Notes under the pieces: model-generated
Databases searched by the model: none
Told to the model about the DNA's origin: nothing
What the model saw: only the letters and a program-made list of their open reading frames with translations
Position numbers and translations under genes: made by a program
Source of the DNA: Schaalia canis
Lineage (GTDB): Bacteria > Actinomycetota > Actinomycetes > Actinomycetales > Actinomycetaceae
Assembly: GCF_003858455.1 (NCBI RefSeq)
Contig: NZ_RQZF01000015.1
Span: forward strand, 1-45,147
Direction of reading: 5' to 3'
Length of the DNA: 45,147 bases
Part shown: positions 9,101-17,691 of the stretch, piece by piece
How positions within the stretch are numbered: the stretch's first letter is position 1
Layout: each line of letters opens with the position of its first letter

Positions 9101-12100
9101 TGCGGCGGAGCCACGTTTTGATGTGCAGATTCGTGGGATTGACCGCCTGGCGGAGGCTAGTGCTGATGAGAGGGCCACTGAACGTGGCATGGCTGAAGGC
9201 GCGGGGGCAGAAGATGTGGAGTCCAAAGACGCCTCTACGGGAATTGGCTCTAGGGAATTGTCCGCTGGAGCAGCTACCGGTTCTTCTACTTCCCCCGGCT
9301 TGCTTGATGCCAATAACGCTGCGGCAACGTCTTCTTCGTCGGGGATCACTGCTCGTGAATTGGCGCGCGAGATGCTTATTCGGCACGGTTTGGTGCGTGG
9401 CGAGTGGCGTGAGGTTCACCGATTCCAGAAGGACAACGAGCGTCTGCTTGAACAAGCGCGGGAGGTGGAGCGACGCTCGCGCACGCATGGGCTGGTGGCC
9501 GATGAGGAAGCGCGCGTTGCTTTCTTCGATGACCTGATTCCTGATGATTGTGTGTCAGCCAGGCATTTTGATAAGTGGTGGAAGCAGCAGAGGCGTTCGA
9601 CCCCTGACCTGTTGACCTATCCGATGGCGTTGCTGTTGCCGCGTGGGACGGGTGATGCGGAGGGGGCTTTCCCTGATTCCTGGGAGTACGGGGATATGTC
9701 TTTGCCGTTGTCGTATCAGTTCAATCCGGGGTCGTCCCGTGATGGTGTCACGATGACGATTCCTATTGAGGTGTTGGAGCGTGTCTCGGAGTCGGGAACG
9801 GATTGGCTGGTGCCTGGCCTGTTTGAGGAGCTTGTGACCGAGTCGATTCGGGCACTGCCGAAGGCGAAGCGTCGTTTGCTGGCTCCTGCGCCGGAGGTGG
9901 GGGCGAAGGTGGCGGCGTGGATTCGTCAAGAATTCGCTGGCGGTGCTTCTTCGGCTCCCATATGTGACTCCACGGGTGTTGTGGCTTCTGGCGGCGCTGC
10001 TTCGGGTGTGGATGCACATGCGGGCGCGCAGTCCGATACGCAGAAGACAGTTGGGCATGGCGAAGCTGCCCAGGGTGATCCAGACCGGAGCAATTCCGAT
10101 CAGGGCAATTCAGGACAGGGCACGCCTGCACAGGGTAAAGCTGCACAAGGTAAGTCTGCGCAGGGTAAGTCTGCACAGGGTAACTCTGCACAAGGTAACT
10201 CCGCACAGGGCAAACGAGCACACGGCAATGCGCCTCAGACTACTGACGTGGATCCGATGTCCCTGTCGGCGGCGATGGATCGCCTGGCTGCCTGGGGTGC
10301 TCGCACCGGTCACACACGTGCCTCTCAGGGGCAGGCTCAGAAGTCATCCGCAAAGCAAGCGCAGACCCAGGCACAGGCGATGCCCCAGTCAGAGGTGCAG
10401 GCACCGCCAGATGGACAGGCACGGACAGAAACACCGGAACAGACAGACTCGCAGGCACAGGGGCACAATCAGCGCGACCAGAAGGATTTAAGCAATCCTT
10501 CGTCTGTGCTCCCGGGTGTGCGCCCAGACCAGGAACAGCCCCTTTCGGGTGCATCTGATGCCGTGGCTGCACACGCGGGAACCAACTCTGCGACTGCTAT
10601 GGCAGACGCTCATACGGGTTCTACCGTGGCCCCTGTTTCGCACACTCAAGCTGCATCCAGCGCGCACTCCACTTTCTTAGCGCCTCCGAGCTTGTCCCTT
10701 GATGAGGTACCCCCTGCCCAGCGGCCACCTTTTGCCACGCTTTTTGCTGATGGTGTGCGCACGATTCGCGGCGTTGATTTGTCGGCTGAAGATTTGGCTC
10801 ATGTCCGTGATGCTTTGCCGTCGCATCTGCAGATGACTTTCGTGGTGGTTGACCGCTCCGGTAAAGAGTTGGGCGCAGGCACCTCTTTGCCGTATCTGCA
10901 AAAGACCTTAGCCAATCAGGCTGATGCTGCAGTGCGCCGCGCTGTGCGTGGCGCTGTTGCTGAGGCCTTGGAAGAGGCTCAGCGACGTGGCGCCACCAGC
11001 ACACGCCGGGGCCAGAAGAAAGGCTCAAACAAAGGCCACAGCGCGGGTCGGGTGCCCGCCGATGCTTCCCCTACTCAGGCCAGTGCAGGGGTGTCGGCTC
11101 CCGCCTGTGATGTCAGCGCAGAAAATGCCTCCGCAGGTGGTGTTTCCTCCTTGGGCACACATGCGGGCGCCGGGAAGGATCAAACTACAGCGACTGCCTC
11201 GGGTCTAGGACAGGGAGCATCCGACCTGCATATTGATGGCCTCACCGCTTTCCCCGCCTCACCTCTTCCACGCAGCGTGGACTCTCGAGGTATTGGAGGC
11301 ATGGTGCTGCGGGGCTATCCCTGCCTGGTGCCCCAGGGCACGCCTGCAGCCCCAGCAGCAGGCGTGCGCGTCATGGCAAATCCAGGCCATGCTGATCGCC
11401 TTCACCGCGAAGGCCTTGCCCGTCTTCTCGCCGTTCGACTGAGCTTGGCTACCGCACGCATTACAACGCGGTGGACGGGTCGGCAGGCGCTCATGTTGGC
11501 TGCTTCGCCCTATGCGGACACGGCTGCGCTCGTTGCTGATGCTCAACTTGCTTCTGCACTGTCCCTGGTGGATGAGCTTGCCCCGTCGAAGGATCCCAGC
11601 TCCATTCGTGACGCTGCCGCCTTTGATGCGCTGGCAGTCCTGGCTCGTGACTTGCATGAGGACAGGGTGTATGACTTCCTGGGTGACGTGGTGCGGGCAA
11701 TGGAGGCTTTGTCAGAGGTTCAAGGAGCGTTGAAGCAGTATGAGGCAGTGTCTTCCCTTCATGAGGTGACAGCCGATGTGCAAGCGACAGTGAATCACCT
11801 GGTGCATGATGGTTTTCTCTCAGCTACCCCTGCCTTTGCCCTGCCGCATCTGGCTCGCTATCTGCGGGCGGGAGCTGTGCGTTTGGCGAAGGCAGCGTCC
11901 TCATCGGGCGCGTTGAATCGTGATTGTGAGGCAATGGATACTGTTCACGCCCTTGAGGATGCCCTGCAGGATGCGCGTGATGCTGCCCAGGCGCGCCCCT
12001 TCAATCCGGCGCGCAACGCTCATCTTGTGCAGGCTGAGTGGATGATTCAAGAGCTTCGTGTCTCTCTTTTTGCTCAGACCTTGGGCACTCCGCAGAAGGT

Positions 12101-12146
12101 GTCGGCTAAGCGTGTGCGCTCTGTGCTGGCGGAGGCGGGCGCGTGA
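6195..12146 (+). CDS. hrpA: ATP-dependent DEAH-box RNA helicase HrpA, enlarged
   Basis: 1983 aa, much longer than the roughly 1300 aa of E. coli HrpA. Basic disordered N-terminus (1-65); RecA1 with Walker A GETGSGKT (116-123), DEAH (217-220) and SAT (249-251); RecA2 with QRAGRCGR (507-514); then HA2/OB-fold regions and the C-terminal HrpA domain (DUF3418-like), broken by long low-complexity inserts. The main inserts are near 595-655 (Gly/Ala-rich), about 990-1045, about 1260-1480 (with a seven-copy AQGKS-type repeat at 1312-1346) and about 1620-1700. HrpA proteins unwind RNA; E. coli HrpA rescues stalled or collided ribosomes. The GTG at 6195 is the likely start; no ribosome site is seen and a -10-like TACACT lies 6 bases upstream. 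The end overlaps the SprT gene by GTGA. Confidence 0.93.
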   Translation: MSESASSSPRSPHPGRSGRRNSPHKGRSAGRNVGQSGAPARGRSHARAHAQASAPARRQRRPIDEVAAPFTPFTPDELAARAAAIPVISFPDLPVSARRDEIAQAIRDNQVVIVAGETGSGKTTQLPKICLQLGRGVQGMIGHTQPRRLAAHAVATRIAQEMGQQVGKEPGQVVGYQVRFTDQVGPTTLVKLMTDGILLAEIQSDPMLRRYDTLIIDEAHERSLNIDFILGYLARLLPLRPDLKVIITSATIDSARFAAHFGRWEDAAGKHCQPGRGTLTAPAPVIEVSGRTYPVEIRYRPLSADLPSQWTSESTSQRSNAPQRADGDLDKHADANQMDADSVHFQQLVLEDPDDDLPTLGYGAGEDIDQEAAICAAVDELCAEGEGDILVFLPGERDIRDVQHALVDHLGPRAVTDSGAQRRQLLPDSIEILPLYARLTAAEQQRIFEPHSLRRIVLATNVAETSLTVPGIRYVIDPGLARISRYSNRTKVQRLPIEPVSQASANQRAGRCGRVSDGVAIRLYSQRDYEARPAFTEPEILRTSLASVILQMAALGLGSVADFPFLDAPDSRAVRDGVQLLVEIGALEYDEAGASGRARGKRASQAGGEGGHGDTAGHVGGSAGGDNAAASDRVSGAGRASDAGATPNAGGTRLTRIGRDLARLPIDPRLGRILLEADANGCASEVLVIVAALSLQDVRERPLDHQQAADTAHARFTDPTSDFITYLNLWRYLNVQSRDLSGSAFRRMCRAEFLHHLRWREWRDIVNQLRQLARPLDLDLHPIGMPSGEDVAHAAMTGGLADAAARAVVAYTASTSSVDADQIHRSLLVGLLSNLGSWDEAKRDYEGARGTHFTIWPGSGLAHARPAWVMTAELVETSRLFARTVARINPDWIEPVAGPLLKRVYSEPYWSTSKGAAMVKEKVLLYGMTLVADRSVLLGRVETVFGEGGVRRSSVARPGTLAGIAQGLRAAEPRFDVQIRGIDRLAEASADERATERGMAEGAGAEDVESKDASTGIGSRELSAGAATGSSTSPGLLDANNAAATSSSSGITARELAREMLIRHGLVRGEWREVHRFQKDNERLLEQAREVERRSRTHGLVADEEARVAFFDDLIPDDCVSARHFDKWWKQQRRSTPDLLTYPMALLLPRGTGDAEGAFPDSWEYGDMSLPLSYQFNPGSSRDGVTMTIPIEVLERVSESGTDWLVPGLFEELVTESIRALPKAKRRLLAPAPEVGAKVAAWIRQEFAGGASSAPICDSTGVVASGGAASGVDAHAGAQSDTQKTVGHGEAAQGDPDRSNSDQGNSGQGTPAQGKAAQGKSAQGKSAQGNSAQGNSAQGKRAHGNAPQTTDVDPMSLSAAMDRLAAWGARTGHTRASQGQAQKSSAKQAQTQAQAMPQSEVQAPPDGQARTETPEQTDSQAQGHNQRDQKDLSNPSSVLPGVRPDQEQPLSGASDAVAAHAGTNSATAMADAHTGSTVAPVSHTQAASSAHSTFLAPPSLSLDEVPPAQRPPFATLFADGVRTIRGVDLSAEDLAHVRDALPSHLQMTFVVVDRSGKELGAGTSLPYLQKTLANQADAAVRRAVRGAVAEALEEAQRRGATSTRRGQKKGSNKGHSAGRVPADASPTQASAGVSAPACDVSAENASAGGVSSLGTHAGAGKDQTTATASGLGQGASDLHIDGLTAFPASPLPRSVDSRGIGGMVLRGYPCLVPQGTPAAPAAGVRVMANPGHADRLHREGLARLLAVRLSLATARITTRWTGRQALMLAASPYADTAALVADAQLASALSLVDELAPSKDPSSIRDAAAFDALAVLARDLHEDRVYDFLGDVVRAMEALSEVQGALKQYEAVSSLHEVTADVQATVNHLVHDGFLSATPAFALPHLARYLRAGAVRLAKAASSSGALNRDCEAMDTVHALEDALQDARDAAQARPFNPARNAHLVQAEWMIQELRVSLFAQTLGTPQKVSAKRVRSVLAEAGA
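10128..10232 (+). repeat. 15-bp tandem repeat inside hrpA (AQGKS/AQGNS)
   Basis: Seven in-frame units of 15 bases (consensus GCACAGGGTAAGTCT) from 10128 to 10232 encode AQGKA, AQGKS, AQGKS, AQGNS, AQGNS, AQGKR, AHGNA. Preceding codons (NSDQGNSGQGTP) look like decayed units. Units are a multiple of 3, so copy-number change would keep the frame. Confidence 0.85.
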
Positions 12147-12658
12147 ATCGTGAGGCTGCGCGGCAGCTTGCTCTCCGTTTGATGGCTGAGCATGGCGTGT
12201 CTGATTGGGGGTTTCGTTTTGATCGGGCTCGGCGTCGGGCGGGGGCGTGCCATTATTCGTCGCGCACGATTTCTTTGTCGGCACAGTTGACGGATCTGTA
12301 TGACGAGGCCACCGTTCGTGGCGTGGTTTTGCACGAGATCGCCCATGCGTTGGTGGGGGCGCGGCATCATCATGATCGGGTGTGGAGGGCGAAGGCTCGG
12401 GAGTTGGGGGCACCGGATTCGGTGCGTTTACCTCGGGAGCTGCCCTCTGTTGAGGCGCCGTGGGTGGGGACATGTGCTCGCTGTGGAATGCAGAAGCAGT
12501 TGTTTTCTGCGCCGCGGCGGGTGGTGTCGTGTGGGAGTTGCGACCGGATGTTTAATGGCGATCTGGTGTTGGAGTGGTCCTATGGTGGAGTGCCAACTGT
12601 TCCTGGTGGCCGGTATGCTCGGGAGCTTGCCCACCTCAAACTTAATCGAGAATTATAA
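12143..12658 (+). CDS. SprT-like zinc metalloprotease-fold protein
   Basis: 171 aa, GTG start overlapping the hrpA stop. The zincin motif HEIAHAL (His64, Glu65, His68) is followed by RHHHDRVW, which should supply the third zinc ligand. A C-terminal zinc ribbon (CxxC at about 112-115 and CGSC near 133) ends in LVLEWSYGG. This is the SprT/Spartan architecture; eukaryotic SPRTN cleaves DNA-protein crosslinks, while bacterial SprT proteins are poorly characterised. Translational coupling to hrpA suggests a shared role in clearing blocked nucleic-acid complexes, which is inference. Downstream 12659-12938 holds only the fucosidase upstream region. Confidence 0.88.
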   Translation: MNREAARQLALRLMAEHGVSDWGFRFDRARRRAGACHYSSRTISLSAQLTDLYDEATVRGVVLHEIAHALVGARHHHDRVWRAKARELGAPDSVRLPRELPSVEAPWVGTCARCGMQKQLFSAPRRVVSCGSCDRMFNGDLVLEWSYGGVPTVPGGRYARELAHLKLNREL

Positions 12659-12876
12659 CATATCTAATCTAAGGGCCGGTTGATACTTGTCGCCCACAGG
12701 AGCAGTCGCGCCATATTACACTCCCCTTGCCGCGCAGCTTGACGCGGTCAAGCCCTAGCAACATCTTTCGTTAAGGCTAACGATCCCATTTTTCGTGAGA
12801 TTCATCACTTTTTCAGAGGTTTTCCTCGGTTTTTCAAGGCTTTGTTCAGAAGGTCACCGCCCCTGAGCAAATGGTC

Positions 12877-12899
12877 AGGATCACATTACTTATGATCCT
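12877..12899. promoter_or_regulatory. Inverted repeat upstream of the fucosidase gene
   Basis: AGGATCA (12877-12883) and TGATCCT (12893-12899) form a perfect 7+9+7 inverted repeat, 27 bases before the ribosome site AAGGAGG (12927-12933). Position and symmetry suggest an operator. No regulator gene is adjacent. Confidence 0.4.
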
Positions 12900-12938
12900 T
12901 TGTGTCCCTTTTCACTGACCACACGCAAGGAGGCGTGC

Positions 12939-15900
12939 ATGTCACTCTATCGTCATAAGGGTGCACCACCGCGGGGAGGCTGGCTGCAACGCAGCATCGC
13001 CAGCATCGCCACAGGTGCCCTCACCCTCGTTTTGCTCACCGCACCACCGGCCACAGCAGACACCCCTGACACCGCCCCCTTAAACGTTGGTTTCGCCGGA
13101 TCTTTCGGCGACAACAACTCCTACACAAAGGCAGACGGTGAAGTAGTTACCGGTTCACTTCAGCGCCTCGCCGGCACAGAAACTATCGCCAACGGCGCAG
13201 TAACCCTTGCTGGCACCACCACAGGTATTCAATACACCAGCAATGAGGCCTCCCCCTTCGCCTCTGAAGGAGAGGACGCCAACAAGAAGATCCGCGCAGA
13301 AATGATCTTCACCCCCCAAGCAGATCAGCCCAACTTGGCAACCCTGTTCTCTGCGGGCGGCAACCTGTTCGTCCGTTATGAACAGGGAAAGATCTACTAC
13401 GGATACTCCGCCAACACTCCCGGCGCCTCACCCGCATGGAGTAATCACAAGGGCAGCATCGACCTGCCTGAAGCAGGCAAGGCGCACCTACTCCGAGTCG
13501 AATACCTCCCTGGTGACACGACCACAATGAAGGTCAGCATCAACGGAACAGACGGCGACATCGTTTCCTCCGACAAGAAGTCTCGCCTCTCCGGCCCCGC
13601 TAAGGCGCTCTACGGATTCGGGCGCGAGGTCAACCCCGGCGGAGACTCCCCTCAGCGCGGCTTCAAGGGTTCCATCCAGCATGTGCGCATCCTTGCAGAC
13701 AACGACGACTGGGCATTGACCCGCCCGACTGAGGACGGCGCACCCGGTAACCCACCAGCATCGGAACCGCCCTCGACAGGAGATGGCGACACTGAAGACG
13801 GGCAAGAAGCAGGCGACGTTCGCGACGCTGTGGACGTCACCTTCGGCGGCGACTTCTCCTCAGGTAACGAATACACCGCTGCAACCGGAGAAAAGAAAGA
13901 AGGCGTGCTGGCGCGCGTAGCAGGCACCGAAAGCAAGCTCGATTTTGGCGGCCTCTCACTGCCCGGAAGCCGTACCGGCGTCACCCTCACGGCCTCCCAA
14001 CCCGAGTTCAACCTCGCTGACCCAGGCAGCCAGGACATGGTGCGCGGGTTCCGCGCCGAAGTTCTCTTCACGCCCGAAGCTGATCAGCCTGACCTCGCCA
14101 CAGTTTTCTCTGCCGGCGGCAACCTGTACGTGCGCTATAACGGTGATTCCATCCAGTATGGATTCTCCTCAAACAACGGTTCACGCTGGTCAACCCACCA
14201 GAACTCCATTGCCGCTCCACTCTTGACTCACCCGACGCTGGTGCGCGTGGAATACCTGCCGTCAACAACCGGTAACACCACCATGCGCGTGTGGGTCAAC
14301 GACAAGGAAGCAACCCCCATCAACGTTCGCGCGGTCTCGCGCATGAGCCCGAATAAGAGCAACGTGTTTGGCTTCGCCACCGAGGTTCACCCCGCTGGCC
14401 AGGGACGTGGCGTCAAGGGCACCCTCAAGCACATCCGCCTTGCCGCACCCACCTCCAGGTGGATTGTCGAGGTTCCCAAGGGCATTGGTGACATTCTCGA
14501 CGGCACCTGCGAGTTCGACAAGCCCGCTCCGGCCAACACCATCACCGTCACCCGAGAAGACTGCGCCGCCTCAATCCGCGCGAAGCTCTCGGCCCTGCGC
14601 CCCACAGCTCAGCAAGCAGACTTCCTCGATGCTGGCCTGACCGCCTTCATCCACTACGGCATCAACACCTACTGGGGAAGCGACGGGCGCGAATGGGGCT
14701 ACGGCGATGAGAACCCCATGGACTTCAACCCAACGAACCTCGACACTGACCAGTGGGCAAAGACCCTGGCCGATGCGGGATTCCGTTACGCGATCCTGAC
14801 CATCAAGCACCATGATGGCTTCACGCTCTACCCCTCGCGTTACAACGAGTTCGGCGTTCAAAAGTCCTTGAACTTCGAGGGCGGGAAGGGCGACGTCGTT
14901 CGCCGCTTCGTTGACTCGTCCCGCAAGTACGGCCTGAAGGTCGGCTTCTACGTCTCCCCCGCTGACTCCCACCAGGAACGTCGCGGCATCTACGGAAACG
15001 CCCGCCCCAAGCAGGAACGTTCCATCCCGACCCTCGTCGCTGGCGATAGCCGCGAAGGAAAGATCGGCACCGAGTTCCCCGGCCCCTTCACCTACGAAGC
15101 CTCGGATTACGGGTCGCTCTTCCTCAATACTCTCTACGAGCTCCTCACCGAGTACGGCTCCATCGACGAAGTCTGGTTCGATGGCGCAGGTGGTAACACC
15201 GCTCGCACCGAGGTTTTCGATCACACAGCTTACTTCGATCTGATCCGTAAGCTTCAGCCCCACGCACTGATTGCCGTCGCTGGCCCTGACGTGCGTTGGG
15301 TGGGTAACGAATCGGGTCTGGCTCGCGAGGCCGAGTGGAGCCCACAGGCTGTGAAGGACAACCCCACCGGCAACTACTCGGTTGTGGGTGCCACCAGCCC
15401 GAACCTTGGTTCTCTGGAAAGCGTCGTCGGTCAGGCCCTCTCAGGCCGCGTCTCTAAGCTGACCTGGTATCCGGCTGAGGCTGACGTTTCGATCCGCCAT
15501 GGTTGGTTCCACCACCGCAACCAGCGCATTAAGCCCATGAGCGAGCTGCAGAAGATTTTCCGCGAGTCTTACGGCCGCAACTCTGTACTGCTCTTCAATG
15601 TGCCCCCAACGCGCGAGGGTAAGTTTGACGACCGCGATGTCGCTTTGATCCAGGAATGGACCCAGTGGCGTCACGCCGCCTACACCGCGAATATTGCCTT
15701 GGGTCGTCCCGGTAGCGTGTCCTACCCGGGTGCCGCAGAAGGCGAAAACCTCGTTGAAGAAACGAAGCTGCTCACTGACGGATCCCTGGATACCGGCCCC
15801 GGCAATCCCAACGCCTCCGAGACGGGCACCTGGACTGTGGAGCTTGACGGCGTTCACTCTGTGGATGCGGTCATGATCTCCGAGCAGACGCGCGCCCACG

Positions 15901-17183
15901 GCCAGCAGGTTGAGACCTTCAACGTGGAGGTCCGCAATGGTGGCCAGTGGACTCAGGCCGCTACTGCCTCAACCATCGGCGCTCGTCGCATCGTCACTTT
16001 TGATCGGGCTTACGAGGCCGACGCCGTGCGCGTGAACGTTGTCAAGGCACGCGGGCCGGTGTTCCTCTCTGAGGTTCACGTCCACGGTGCAGGTGTGGCA
16101 GCACCCGACTACGACACCTACTACGTTGACACCTCTGCGCCGGTTTCTGGCCCGGGCACCCTTGAACGCCCAATCGGTCACCTGGATCAACTCAAGCAGA
16201 TGACCTTCAAGCCGGGCACGAAGGTGCTGTTCAAGCGTGGAACCACGCTGAATGGTCAGCTTGTCATGTGGGGCTACGGCACCGAGGAATCCCCTGTCAC
16301 CGTTGGTTTCTACGGTGAAGGTGCCGATCCTGTACTGGCCTTGTCGAACTCTACCCAGACCACCTTCGAGGCTGTTTTGAAGGATCTGGGGCGCACTGAG
16401 GCACACTGGCGCATGGAAGCGTCGACGACTCCTCCCACCGAAGATCCCGGCAACGGCAGCCAATCCGGTGGCAACGGCACGCCCGGCACGCCTGATCAGC
16501 CCAAGGTTCCTACGCCTGGCGAGGATGAGGATGTCACCAAGGCCCCCGCAGTCTCTTTGAAGATCGGCAACTCCGCTGCAAATGGCTCCGTGGCCGTTGG
16601 TATGGAACTCACCCTTCAGGCTTCTGCAAAGGCTGGCGAGACAGTGCACTTCTGGATTCACTCTGATCCTGTGCTGGCTGGCAGTGTGGTTGCAGATGCT
16701 TCCGGTGTCGCTACTGTGAAGTGGCGTATCCCAGCCGACTTCCCGGCGGGAGATCACCAGATTTTTGCCCGTGACAGCAAGGGTAAGCTCTTGGCCTACG
16801 CTGCCTTCAAGGTAGCAAAGGCCAACACCGCGCCCGATAACAACGCCCCCAACCAGGGCAACCAGGGCAACCAGGGCAACCAGGGCAACCAGGGCAACCA
16901 GGGCAACCAGGGCAACCAGGGCAGGGCAACCAGGGCAACCAGGGCAACCAGGGCAACGGTACTCCGTCGCCTCAGAATCCCCAAAAGGATGATTCGACGA
17001 AGAACCCCGCTCCTGGTTCCTCCGATGGCGCCAAGGGCCAGACGCCTAAGACGGGTGATGGCCAGAAGAATGACAGCGCGAAGAAGACCGGCACTGCAAA
17101 GAAGGATGGACAGTCATCGTCCACGACTTCCGCTCCTTCAACAAAGCAAGGTGGTCTTGCTTCGACCGGTGCGCTGCCTGTAG
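12939..17183 (+). CDS. Secreted multidomain GH29 alpha-L-fucosidase (frameshifted near its C-terminus)
   Basis: 1414 aa as read. The ATG at 12939 follows AAGGAGG by 5 bases and starts a signal peptide (basic, hydrophobic about 20-37, cleavage near TAPPATA-DT). Domains: two related LamG/concanavalin-like modules (about 48-265 and 293-515, each with the phrase FTPxADQPxLATxFSAGGNL); GH29 catalytic domain (about 540-900; FIHYGINTYWG, IKHHDGFTLYPS, likely nucleophile Asp748 in VWFDGAGG); F5/8-type C carbohydrate-binding domain (about 905-1050); a short beta-helix-like segment (about 1055-1155); an Ig-like domain (about 1205-1295). An NQG repeat follows from residue 1305. After eight units the frame breaks, giving an Arg-rich tail that stops at 17183. 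The other frame carries a complete sorting signal to 17263. It probably releases fucose from host glycans. Confidence 0.9.
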   Translation: MSLYRHKGAPPRGGWLQRSIASIATGALTLVLLTAPPATADTPDTAPLNVGFAGSFGDNNSYTKADGEVVTGSLQRLAGTETIANGAVTLAGTTTGIQYTSNEASPFASEGEDANKKIRAEMIFTPQADQPNLATLFSAGGNLFVRYEQGKIYYGYSANTPGASPAWSNHKGSIDLPEAGKAHLLRVEYLPGDTTTMKVSINGTDGDIVSSDKKSRLSGPAKALYGFGREVNPGGDSPQRGFKGSIQHVRILADNDDWALTRPTEDGAPGNPPASEPPSTGDGDTEDGQEAGDVRDAVDVTFGGDFSSGNEYTAATGEKKEGVLARVAGTESKLDFGGLSLPGSRTGVTLTASQPEFNLADPGSQDMVRGFRAEVLFTPEADQPDLATVFSAGGNLYVRYNGDSIQYGFSSNNGSRWSTHQNSIAAPLLTHPTLVRVEYLPSTTGNTTMRVWVNDKEATPINVRAVSRMSPNKSNVFGFATEVHPAGQGRGVKGTLKHIRLAAPTSRWIVEVPKGIGDILDGTCEFDKPAPANTITVTREDCAASIRAKLSALRPTAQQADFLDAGLTAFIHYGINTYWGSDGREWGYGDENPMDFNPTNLDTDQWAKTLADAGFRYAILTIKHHDGFTLYPSRYNEFGVQKSLNFEGGKGDVVRRFVDSSRKYGLKVGFYVSPADSHQERRGIYGNARPKQERSIPTLVAGDSREGKIGTEFPGPFTYEASDYGSLFLNTLYELLTEYGSIDEVWFDGAGGNTARTEVFDHTAYFDLIRKLQPHALIAVAGPDVRWVGNESGLAREAEWSPQAVKDNPTGNYSVVGATSPNLGSLESVVGQALSGRVSKLTWYPAEADVSIRHGWFHHRNQRIKPMSELQKIFRESYGRNSVLLFNVPPTREGKFDDRDVALIQEWTQWRHAAYTANIALGRPGSVSYPGAAEGENLVEETKLLTDGSLDTGPGNPNASETGTWTVELDGVHSVDAVMISEQTRAHGQQVETFNVEVRNGGQWTQAATASTIGARRIVTFDRAYEADAVRVNVVKARGPVFLSEVHVHGAGVAAPDYDTYYVDTSAPVSGPGTLERPIGHLDQLKQMTFKPGTKVLFKRGTTLNGQLVMWGYGTEESPVTVGFYGEGADPVLALSNSTQTTFEAVLKDLGRTEAHWRMEASTTPPTEDPGNGSQSGGNGTPGTPDQPKVPTPGEDEDVTKAPAVSLKIGNSAANGSVAVGMELTLQASAKAGETVHFWIHSDPVLAGSVVADASGVATVKWRIPADFPAGDHQIFARDSKGKLLAYAAFKVAKANTAPDNNAPNQGNQGNQGNQGNQGNQGNQGNQGRATRATRATRATVLRRLRIPKRMIRRRTPLLVPPMAPRARRLRRVMARRMTARRRPALQRRMDSHRPRLPLLQQSKVVLLRPVRCL
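16851..16954 (+). repeat. 9-bp tandem repeat (AACCAGGGC, NQG) with a 4-bp gap
   Basis: Eight intact AACCAGGGC units (16851-16922) are followed by a defective 5-base unit AGGGC (16923-16927, lacking AACC) and three more intact units (16928-16954). The missing 4 bases shift the reading frame. Such perfect short repeats are prone to slipped-strand mispairing and also to sequencing or assembly error. Confidence 0.92.
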
Positions 17184-17263
17184 CTGGGCTCTTCGCCCTC
17201 TTTGCTCTTGCTGGTGCAGGGGCTCTTGCAACCAAGCGCGTGTCACGCAAGGGGGTGGAATGA
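16928..17263 (+). pseudogene. Out-of-frame C-terminal anchor of the fucosidase (LASTG sorting signal)
   Basis: In the frame restored by putting back AACC, the NQG units continue into a Lys/Ser/Asp-rich linker, then LASTG, a hydrophobic segment (ALPVAGLFALFALAGAGALA) and a basic tail TKRVSRKGVE, with TGA at 17261-17263. This is a full cell-wall sorting signal of the LAxTG kind used by class E sortases of high-GC Gram-positives. The fucosidase upstream clearly evolved with this tail. It is untranslated in the sequence as given. Confidence 0.88.
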
Positions 17264-17291
17264 TCCCGCGACAGTGACCGCCTAATCACCT

Positions 17292-17333
17292 GAGGGTGGG
17301 GGAGTGGCTCGCATGAGCCACTCCCCCACCCTC
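17292..17333. terminator. Rho-independent-like hairpin after the fucosidase
   Basis: Perfect 19-bp stem (17292-17310 with 17315-17333) and a GCAT loop, 29 bases after the restored stop at 17263. The stem is GC-rich with GAGGGTGGGGG. A short TTGCATTAT tract follows. The rest of the gap up to 17691 (about 360 bases) shows no gene or recognisable RNA. Confidence 0.82.
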
Positions 17334-17691
17334 TTGCATTATCCGTTTTGAGCTCAGACAAATACGCCTCAAATAGATACGCTCCCCCCTGCCCGAAAGC
17401 GTCTCAAAGACTCGATCTCATAGGACAGTCCGCACCCCGTCAGTGTGTCGGTTCCCGGGTGTGATCCCACCGTGTTTTTGCCCCCTTACGCGCTGATTTC
17501 ACCTGTGGATGCACATGTGGGAGCCGAGGATTAGCTCACACTTGCCTTGGCCATGCCTTCTTCCTGTGTCTGAACAGCGCAACACTTGGGGACTTGTCGA
17601 ACAGCTTGGGACCCTCGGGGATGGGAGCATCCGCCGGGGCGCACTACGATAGAAGCACCTACCCGATCGTGAGACCCTCCCAGGAGCACTC

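Noticed and set aside
17400-17470. tRNA- or tmRNA-like fragment
   Set aside because: A GTCGGTTCCCGGG-like stretch looked like a T-arm, but no acceptor or anticodon arms could be folded.
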